From CAG-552 sp964516925 (GTDB taxonomy: Bacteria > Bacillota > Clostridia > Christensenellales > Pumilibacteraceae), in the NCBI GenBank assembly GCA_964516925.1, contig CAZEXL010000012.1, positions 1 through 44,052 of the forward strand: a stretch of DNA of 44,052 nt. Reading direction: 5' to 3'. Shown here piece after piece: positions 38,926-44,052 of this stretch (position 1 is the stretch's first letter; every line of letters begins with the position of its first letter). Made by a program: the position numbers and the translations under genes. A model generated the notes under the pieces. It ran no database searches and was not told where the DNA came from. It saw nothing but the letters and a program-made list of their open reading frames with translations.

Positions 38926-39603
38926 TTATTTCACCTTATTCGCTATAAAATATATTCTGTCGCCACGGTCGTACGTTTTTGCGTTAAATCCGCAAAGATT
39001 GAGCTGATTTACAATATCCGCTTCGTCGTGAATATATTGCCTTTGTTCGTCCACAAGCTTTTCGTATCGTCCATTGCCGTCCGGGACGAAAAACGTTAGC
39101 GTCATATCCACGGCGGTTCCGTTAAGCTCGTTTTCCCATACGTATGTTACGTCGTCCTTGGTCTGCGTATATACGTTGTTGCCAAGCGTTTGAACTAGCT
39201 TCGTTTTGCTGCTGATATCAAAGACGAGCAAACCGTCGACTTGCAAATTATCATACGCGGCTTTGAAAAACTTAGACGGCGTTTTTATATAATTTACCAC
39301 GTCGCACATGGCGGTTATGAACTCCGCCTTGAAGCTAAGCTGAAGCTTTTCAGCTTTTTGTAGCACCGTGGGAATTACCAGACCGTGGCTACGGAACTTT
39401 CTAGCGCACGCTTCAAGCATTTGCGGGGAGGAATCTATTGCAACCAGCCTATGACTTGCGCTTAGCGCGAGCGCTACGTCGCCGCTTCCGCAACCTACGT
39501 CGGCGCCTCGCCCCTTGGTTTTTACGGCTTCCACGGCAAACTCTACCCACGGTTTGCGCTCGTCCATAAACAGATCGTAGTACTTTGATATTACTTCGTA
39601 CAT
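38926..39603 (-). CDS. Class I SAM-dependent methyltransferase
   Basis: A 225-residue enzyme. Motif I is GADVGCGSGDVALALS (about 33-48), motif II has LVAIDSSPQML (about 53-63), and AEFITAMCDVVNYI (about 94-107) is the post-II acidic loop. The N-terminus MYEVISKYYDLFMDERKPWV is typical of small-molecule or YjiC-like cytosolic methyltransferases. Length 225 is normal. It starts 3 nt after the membrane-protein gene. Substrate unknown. Confidence 0.85.
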   Translation of the reverse strand: MYEVISKYYDLFMDERKPWVEFAVEAVKTKGRGADVGCGSGDVALALSASHRLVAIDSSPQMLEACARKFRSHGLVIPTVLQKAEKLQLSFKAEFITAMCDVVNYIKTPSKFFKAAYDNLQVDGLLVFDISSKTKLVQTLGNNVYTQTKDDVTYVWENELNGTAVDMTLTFFVPDGNGRYEKLVDEQRQYIHDEADIVNQLNLCGFNAKTYDRGDRIYFIANKVK

Positions 39604-39606
39604 CGC

Positions 39607-40542
39607 TTACTTTGATTTTGACTTCTTATGCTTTTTGTTTTTGCCTGCGTGGTTTTGTTCCACTACCGCCGTGAAAATCATACCGTACACGTAGTGCGAA
39701 TATATAGTCCACACGCACACGATATACGAAAAGCCCATTATTGCAAGCACGACTATGATTATCAGTTGCATGAGCGTGGAAGTGCTCATAAGGAAGATAA
39801 GTCCTACAGGCACTGCAGAGCAAATTAGTATAAGCACGTTTTGGATTACGAACGAAACGGTTAGCCAGAACGCGTTTTTGATCATCTTTGAAAGCGGAAG
39901 ATTATAAAGCGCCGATTGCGTCATCACGTAAAACGCCATTATAAGCGCAAACGCAAATATAAGCGCGTTTATCGCTATGGTAGCTATTTTTATACCGAGC
40001 GCAAGATCGGGATTTCCGTAGAAATTAAGCGACAAATCAAACGAAAAATACAAAGCACCTATTATCAAGCCTAGCCACATATACGTAACGAAATTGTTTT
40101 TGATTCCCTTAAAAAACTCCTTGGTTACCTTTACGCTGAAGCCGAGCGACTCGTACTTTATTACGTTGAAAACGCCGGCAAGCCCTATAAATCCGATTAT
40201 TATACACGGAATCATAAGCAACGCCCTGAACATATTATTGTTGAAAATAAGCTGCGAATAAACTTCTTCGTTGTCGCTTACTACGGGATAACCTAGTCCG
40301 AAGTTCGCGCTGAACGGCGTATAGACCGAACAATCGTACGCTTTGTACGCGGCGTAAACCAAAGCCGCCAAAGCCGGCAGTGCAAATAATATCATCCACC
40401 AATTCGCCTTGCTCATATTACTCATCTTACCGAAAAAGACGTTGCTGAAAAGCTTGAATCTTCCGCCCTCTTGATAATGCTTCATAAGGTACTCGTGATT
40501 GTATTCGTCTACCGAAAGTTTGTTTAGTAAATTCTTAGTCAT
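39607..40542 (-). CDS. Multi-pass membrane protein (YesL/DUF624-like)
   Basis: A 311-residue protein with six predicted transmembrane helices and a lysine-rich cytoplasmic tail (NKKHKKSKSK). The N-terminal YQEGGRFKLFSNVFFGKM segment and the helix arrangement resemble the YesL/DUF624 family, but the match is by eye. The ATG at 40542 follows GGAAG; a GTG four codons upstream lies within that site. First gene of the five-gene operon, with its own promoter. Confidence 0.7.
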   Translation of the reverse strand: MTKNLLNKLSVDEYNHEYLMKHYQEGGRFKLFSNVFFGKMSNMSKANWWMILFALPALAALVYAAYKAYDCSVYTPFSANFGLGYPVVSDNEEVYSQLIFNNNMFRALLMIPCIIIGFIGLAGVFNVIKYESLGFSVKVTKEFFKGIKNNFVTYMWLGLIIGALYFSFDLSLNFYGNPDLALGIKIATIAINALIFAFALIMAFYVMTQSALYNLPLSKMIKNAFWLTVSFVIQNVLILICSAVPVGLIFLMSTSTLMQLIIIVVLAIMGFSYIVCVWTIYSHYVYGMIFTAVVEQNHAGKNKKHKKSKSK

Positions 40543-40584
40543 AAACACTTCCACACATATATTTACGGAACTATCCGTATAACC

Positions 40585-40613
40585 ATTATACCCTATTTTA
40601 GCGCAAAACTCAA
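40585..40613 (-). promoter_or_regulatory. Promoter of the five-gene operon
   Basis: Minus strand: TTGAGT - 17 nt - TATAAT, about 43 nt before the start codon. Confidence 0.65.
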
Positions 40614-40704
40614 TTAATTTGCTATGCCTTACGAGAAATTTATTATTTGGTCATTATTCTACATATTCCAACATAAATTAAAATAACAAACTTTGGAGGA
40701 TATT

Positions 40705-41655
40705 ATGAAAAAACGCTATTCGATAGCCGTCGTGGGCGCAACGGGACTTGTTGGCAGAAAAATTATCGACGTTTTGGCGGAACGAAAATTCCCCGTTTCG
40801 GAGCTGATACTTTTTGCGGCAAAAAGCGGAACGATCAACACTCCGCTAGGCAAAAAAACCGTTTTTGAATTGTCGCAAGCAAACGTGTACTCGCATCCGT
40901 GCGACTTTGCTCTTTTTGCGGCAGGAACCGAAGTGAGCATAAAATACGCTCAGATTTTTTCGACGATGGGTGCCGTCGTTATCGACAATTCGTCGGCATG
41001 GCGAATGGACGACAATGTTCCGCTTATTGTCCCGGAAGTCAATCCGTCAGCAGCTTTTATGCATAGCGGAATTATTGCCAATCCTAACTGCACTACAATA
41101 CAAATTCTTACCGCCGTCGCGCCTATTCACCGCAAATTCGGCGTGGAAAGAATGATAGTCAGCACGTATCAATCGGTAAGCGGCGCGGGAGAAAAGGCAC
41201 TTCGCGACCTTGAAAGCGGTGAAAGTTCGGCTTTTAACGCGCCGATTAAAAACAATATTATCCCGAAAATCGACGTTTTTGCAATAAACGGTTACACCGA
41301 AGAGGAAATGAAAATCGTTAACGAGACGCATAAAATTCTTTCCTCTCAGATTAAAGTTAACGCTACGTCGGTTAGAGTACCCGTTACCAATTGCCACGGA
41401 GCAAGCGTTAATCTTAAACTTAAAAACGCCGCTTCGCTACGGCAAATTGCCGACTGTCTTGCCGTTGCTCAGTCGGTTAAAACGGCAGACGTGCCTACCG
41501 TAACCGACGCAATAAACAAGGACTACGTTTGGGTGGGCAGATTGCGCCGCGACGAGTCGGAGGAAAACAGTTTCTGCCTTTGGATCGTTGCCGATAATTT
41601 ACGCAAAGGCGCGGCAACGAACGCCGTTCAGATTGCAGAGTTGCTAACAATTTAA
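40705..41655 (+). CDS. asd: Aspartate-semialdehyde dehydrogenase
   Basis: Reduces aspartyl-4-phosphate to aspartate semialdehyde with NADPH, the branch point to lysine/diaminopimelate, threonine and methionine. 316 residues. Dinucleotide motif GATGLVGRKI (near residue 10), catalytic cysteine in ANPNCTTIQ (about 130), substrate-binding region YQSVSGAGEKALRDLE and the histidine in PVTNCHGASVN. Length slightly shorter than the usual 330-345. The ATG at 40705 follows GGAGG by 5 nt. First gene of asd-dapA-dapB. I find no lysine riboswitch in the 162-nt gap upstream. Confidence 0.95.
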   Translation: MKKRYSIAVVGATGLVGRKIIDVLAERKFPVSELILFAAKSGTINTPLGKKTVFELSQANVYSHPCDFALFAAGTEVSIKYAQIFSTMGAVVIDNSSAWRMDDNVPLIVPEVNPSAAFMHSGIIANPNCTTIQILTAVAPIHRKFGVERMIVSTYQSVSGAGEKALRDLESGESSAFNAPIKNNIIPKIDVFAINGYTEEEMKIVNETHKILSSQIKVNATSVRVPVTNCHGASVNLKLKNAASLRQIADCLAVAQSVKTADVPTVTDAINKDYVWVGRLRRDESEENSFCLWIVADNLRKGAATNAVQIAELLTI

Positions 41656-41666
41656 CGGAGGTTTTT

Positions 41667-42530
41667 ATGGAATTATTCAGCGGCACGGGCGTTGCCGTAG
41701 TTACGCCCTTCGACGACGGAAAAATACTTTATTCTCAAACGGATAAGCTTTTGAATTACGTAGAGCTAAGCGGCGTTAACGCCGTAGTTGCGCTGGGAAC
41801 GACGGGCGAAGCGGCGACGCTTGACGAGAAATGCAAACACGATTTTATTAAGTACGTAAGAGAGCGAACTTCGTTGCCGCTTATCGTAGGCACGGGAAGC
41901 AACGACACCGAAGTCGCAACCAAAAACTGCATTAACGCCGAAAAGGCGGGCGCCGACGGCTTTTTGGTCGTTACGCCCTTTTATAACAAATGCACTCAAA
42001 ACGGGGCGATCGCTCATTACAGGTATATATCGCAACGAGTCGGAAAACCGATAATCGTTTACAACGTTCCGTCCAGAACGGGATTTAATCTTTTGCCCGA
42101 AACTATGGCGAAAATCGCCAAGCTTAAAAACGTTGCGGGCATAAAAGAAGCAAGCGGCAACGTTATGCAGATAGAAAAATGTTTGAGCCTTGGCATTAAC
42201 GTATATTGCGGAGACGACGCACTTACCGTTCCGTCCGTTTGTATGGGCGCAAAAGGAATAATTTCGGTAATCGGCAACGTTGCGCCTAAGCTTACCGTGG
42301 ATATGGTTAATCTTGCGCTTGGCGGTAAGACAGCATCGGCGGCTAAGCTTCAACTAAGGCTTTTGCCGCTTATCGAAGCGTTGTTTTCGGAAGTCAATCC
42401 TATACCCGTACGCGCCGCTCTTAATTTGCTAGGCATCGACGTAGGAAAGCCTCGGCTGCCCATTACGGAGCTGAGCGACGAAAATAAAATTAAGCTTAGT
42501 AAAGCCATGAAGGATTTGGGACTGATATGA
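41667..42530 (+). CDS. dapA: 4-hydroxy-tetrahydrodipicolinate synthase
   Basis: Condenses pyruvate with aspartate semialdehyde, the first committed step to diaminopimelate and lysine; in spore formers also the route to dipicolinate. A 287-residue TIM barrel: GTTGEAATL (pyruvate site), the catalytic tyrosine in YNVPSRTGFNL (about 132) and Schiff-base lysine in GIKEASG (about 160). Starts 11 nt after asd behind GGAGG, and overlaps dapB by 4 nt. Confidence 0.96.
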   Translation: MELFSGTGVAVVTPFDDGKILYSQTDKLLNYVELSGVNAVVALGTTGEAATLDEKCKHDFIKYVRERTSLPLIVGTGSNDTEVATKNCINAEKAGADGFLVVTPFYNKCTQNGAIAHYRYISQRVGKPIIVYNVPSRTGFNLLPETMAKIAKLKNVAGIKEASGNVMQIEKCLSLGINVYCGDDALTVPSVCMGAKGIISVIGNVAPKLTVDMVNLALGGKTASAAKLQLRLLPLIEALFSEVNPIPVRAALNLLGIDVGKPRLPITELSDENKIKLSKAMKDLGLI

Positions 42531-43189
42531 TTAGAGTTTTTATTTACGGAATAACCGGGAAAATGGGACAAATACTAGCTCGCTCGCTGCCAGACGACTT
42601 CGTTATTTCGGGGTGCGCAAGTTCGTCGACCTGCGACGAATCGCCGAGCGACGTTATAATAGACTTTTCACACGCAGAGGCGACTGCTAAAGTTACGGAG
42701 CTTGCCGACAAACTTAATTGTTCGTTAGTAATTGCTACTACGGGACAAAACGACGAAGAAAATTCGATTATTGCCGATTGCGCCAAGCGACACGCCGTGC
42801 TTAAATCGAGCAACATGAGCGTGGGCGTTAATTTTATGCTTAAAATTTGCGATATGCTTAAAGGTATCGGAAAATGCGAAATCGTGGAAGTACATCACGC
42901 GAAAAAACAAGACGCGCCGTCGGGAACCGCGCTTATGCTTAAAGAAGCTTCGGACGCGCAAGTAATTCATTCGGTACGAGTAAGCGACGTTATCGGAAAA
43001 CACGAAGCGATTTTCGGATTCGAAAACGAAATTATAACCGTTACGCATACGGCTCTTGATAGAAAACTGTTCGCCTGCGGTGCGTTTAATGCGGCGCGGT
43101 GGCTTATTAATCAGCCGCGAGGGCTGTACAGTTTCGACGACTTTTTAACGTCGGAAAGACATCATTCGCTTTTTCATTCCGAAAGGTAA
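42527..43189 (+). CDS. dapB: 4-hydroxy-tetrahydrodipicolinate reductase
   Basis: Reduces the DapA product to tetrahydrodipicolinate. Visible are the N-terminal nucleotide motif YGITGKMGQ (residues 7-15), the DFSHAEAT segment, ATTGQNDEE and the catalytic signature EVHHAKKQDAPSGTAL (about 122-137). At 220 residues it is shorter than usual (250-270); the missing part lies between the nucleotide motif and DFSH, where the substrate-side loops are reduced. All key residues are kept. Translationally coupled to dapA by an ATGA overlap. Confidence 0.93.
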   Translation: MIRVFIYGITGKMGQILARSLPDDFVISGCASSSTCDESPSDVIIDFSHAEATAKVTELADKLNCSLVIATTGQNDEENSIIADCAKRHAVLKSSNMSVGVNFMLKICDMLKGIGKCEIVEVHHAKKQDAPSGTALMLKEASDAQVIHSVRVSDVIGKHEAIFGFENEIITVTHTALDRKLFACGAFNAARWLINQPRGLYSFDDFLTSERHHSLFHSER

Positions 43190-43216
43190 CCGCATTAGTC
43201 GCAAGGAGAATATGAT

Positions 43217-43480
43217 ATGGATAAAGAACAAAAAAAACCGCACGGCTTTGAGGTGAAAGATCGCAATTTTTGCAATATGTACGGAGTGGAAAAAGTCGTT
43301 TCGTCGTCCGAAAGCTTGATTGACGTCGTTACCTTTCAGGGCGGAATGGAAATTAACGGAAAAAATCTTAAAATAAACCGGTTCGACGTAAGCGACGGTA
43401 CGCTTACGTTTGAAGGCGAGATCGATTGCGTAAAGTATTCCGCACCCAAAACGCCGCTTTTGAAAAGGTTATTTAAATGA
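43217..43480 (+). CDS. yabP: Sporulation protein YabP
   Basis: An 87-residue YabP/YqfC-family protein of the mother cell, needed for spore coat or cortex assembly in Bacillus. The family pattern is clear: the N-terminal RNFCNMYGVEKVVSSSES (about 17-34), the beta segment DVVTFQGGMEINGKNLKI and DVSDGTLTFEGEIDCVKYS. GGAG precedes the ATG. It overlaps yabQ by 4 nt, matching the conserved yabPQ pair. Confidence 0.9.
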   Translation: MDKEQKKPHGFEVKDRNFCNMYGVEKVVSSSESLIDVVTFQGGMEINGKNLKINRFDVSDGTLTFEGEIDCVKYSAPKTPLLKRLFK

Positions 43481-43731
43481 TTAGCGAGATTATTCTTTGC
43501 GCTTTTTGTTTCGCTTTGGGCGGAATTAGCCGTTTTTGCTTCGTGGGCGTTACCGTTGCGGAACGACGCATCGGACAAAAAGCAATTACTTTTGCGCTCG
43601 ATTTTGCTTGGGGAGTGTTTACGGTCGCATCGATTGCTTGCGTTATTTTCGTGTTTAATAACGGCATAACTATGCCTTACATGGTTATTGCCGCTTTATT
43701 GGGATTCTGTATAACCGCCGTTTTCGTGTAA
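43477..43731 (+). CDS. yabQ: Spore cortex protein YabQ (short)
   Basis: An 84-residue protein with three hydrophobic helices (about 3-20, 39-59, 64-83). Position directly after yabP with an ATGA overlap and the pattern LDFAWGVFTVASIACVIFVF followed by NNG support YabQ, a mother-cell membrane protein needed for cortex formation. Bacillus YabQ is 211 residues, so this is a short form as seen in some Clostridia; identity rests mainly on context. Confidence 0.65.
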   Translation: MISEIILCAFCFALGGISRFCFVGVTVAERRIGQKAITFALDFAWGVFTVASIACVIFVFNNGITMPYMVIAALLGFCITAVFV

Positions 43732-43735
43732 CCCC

Positions 43736-43761
43736 CTACTTTTCTTCCGTGAAGAAAATAG
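43736..43761. repeat. Hairpin repeat, copy 5
   Basis: CTACTTTTCTTC / GAAGAAAATAG with CGT loop, one base shorter in the 3' arm, followed by AAAAAAAGCTT. Lies 5 nt past the yabQ stop. Confidence 0.65.
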
Positions 43762-43826
43762 AAAAAAAGCTTAACGGGAAGTTGTGTTTAAGTTTGTACG
43801 TATAATTGTGCCGAGAGATTGCAGTT

Positions 43827-43871
43827 ACACGGAGAGATTGCCACGTTTGCTAACGCAAACTCGCAATGACA
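43827..43871 (+). repeat. GAGATTGCC-type dispersed repeat
   Basis: ACACGGAGAGATTGCCACG ... CTCGCAATGACA with an inner stem GTTTGC-TAAC-GCAAAC. The same element as at 35462. Confidence 0.7.
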
Positions 43872-43878
43872 TATGAAT

Positions 43879-43913
43879 AAAGGGTAGTAAGTTTATTCTT
43901 ACTACCCTTTTTT
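43879..43913 (+). terminator. Terminator of the dap-yabPQ transcript
   Basis: Perfect 13-bp stem AAAGGGTAGTAAG / CTTACTACCCTTT, loop TTTATT, followed by TTTG. About 150 nt after yabQ. The segment after it (GTAACTTAGAATT...) recurs at 35750. Confidence 0.85.
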
Positions 43914-43942
43914 GTAACTTAGAATTCGTTTAAGTTTCTTTT

Positions 43943-43974
43943 GGTTACTTTTCTTTTCCCAAAGAAAAGTAACC
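43943..43974. repeat. Hairpin repeat, copy 6
   Basis: GGTTACTTTTCTTT / AAAGAAAAGTAACC, perfect 14-bp stem with loop TCCC. Preceded by the same 30-nt context as copy 4. Confidence 0.85.
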
Positions 43975-43999
43975 GCTTCCGCGAGATTCTTCGCCTGCG

Positions 44000-44052
44000 A
44001 AAATGGTCAAGTGATTTGGACACATTTTTAAATGACAAATGGTGCCACAAGG
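44000..44052. mobile_element. Possible left end of an insertion element
   Basis: The 43-bp repeat beginning near 43974 stops abruptly after TTCGCCTGCG and continues AAAATGGTCAAGTGATTTGG, unlike the intact copy at 35657. TGGTCAAGTGATTTGGACAC has the look of a transposon end. The element runs out of the window, so family and even existence cannot be confirmed. Confidence 0.3.

Larger units (their letters stand above)
43732..44052. other. Repeat region at the right edge
   Basis: 321 bp without a gene. It holds two hairpin repeats (43736-43761 and 43943-43974), a GAGATTGCC element, a terminator and a truncated 43-bp element, then about 52 nt of unique sequence that may be a mobile-element end. 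Confidence 0.7.

Noticed and set aside
40543..40704. Lysine riboswitch upstream of asd
   Set aside because: The 162-nt gap is AT-rich and lacks the long paired helices and terminator expected of the lysine element.
1..44052. tRNA or rRNA genes
   Set aside because: I scanned the intergenic spaces for cloverleaf signatures such as GGTTCGAATCC and found none; no rRNA-like sequence is present.

Overview
The window looks like chromosome from an endospore-forming Firmicute, most likely an uncultured Clostridia lineage. Reasons: a SpoVT regulator and a YabP/YabQ pair, sigma-A promoters of the TTGACA-N17-TATAAT type, GGAGG ribosome binding sites, single-membrane envelope proteins (lipoproteins, SipW-type signal peptidase) and moderate-to-low GC. 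The taxonomic placement below phylum level is inference.

Layout. (1) 1-10290, almost all minus strand: a housekeeping run read ychF - argS - leuS - trmL - small ORF - CNNM/CBS transporter-like protein, plus secG and RNase R in one unit and spoVT upstream of them. (2) 10381-12650: a leaderless DUF1934 gene, then a small accessory patch: a toxin-like/immunity-like gene pair flanked by two copies of a ~110 bp terminator-bearing repeat, gene fragments, and a small basic ORF. (3) 12659-15890: tcdA, two small envelope proteins, a YitT/YczE-like membrane protein and a YugP-like zinc peptidase, each with readable promoters or terminators. (4) 15994-35230: a ~19 kb surface/secretion island, the most unusual part. 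Minus strand, in transcription order: two SipW-type substrates, a SipW-like signal peptidase, a membrane-anchored McrB-type AAA ATPase, a DUF2357 (McrC-like) partner whose nuclease is replaced by a zinc ribbon, an ABC ATPase, its permease, an 814-residue membrane-anchored beta-helix/Ig-like protein and a lipoprotein with a C-terminal InlB-type repeat. Plus strand: another SipW-type protein and a 1893-residue MBG/InlB-repeat giant. (5) 35816-40542: a tightly packed five-gene operon (membrane protein, SAM methyltransferase, TPR protein, HEAT-like protein, HD hydrolase). (6) 40705-43731, plus strand: asd - dapA - dapB - yabP - yabQ. (7) 43732-44052: repeats and what looks like the end of a mobile element.

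The main candidate for an undescribed system is the island. The six genes from the AAA ATPase to the lipoprotein are joined by 4-nt overlaps or gaps of at most 7 nt, so a McrBC-like AAA/partner pair is translationally coupled to an ABC exporter and two exported proteins. Next to it are the SipW peptidase and four proteins carrying SipW-type signal sequences. I read this as an ATP-driven system that exports or assembles an extracellular matrix or fibre, not as a restriction system; the function is inference.

The intergenic spaces of the island are packed with dispersed repeats: a hairpin family with compensatory base changes, a 43-bp element in direct and tandem copies, and 9-nt G and C homopolymers beside surface genes.
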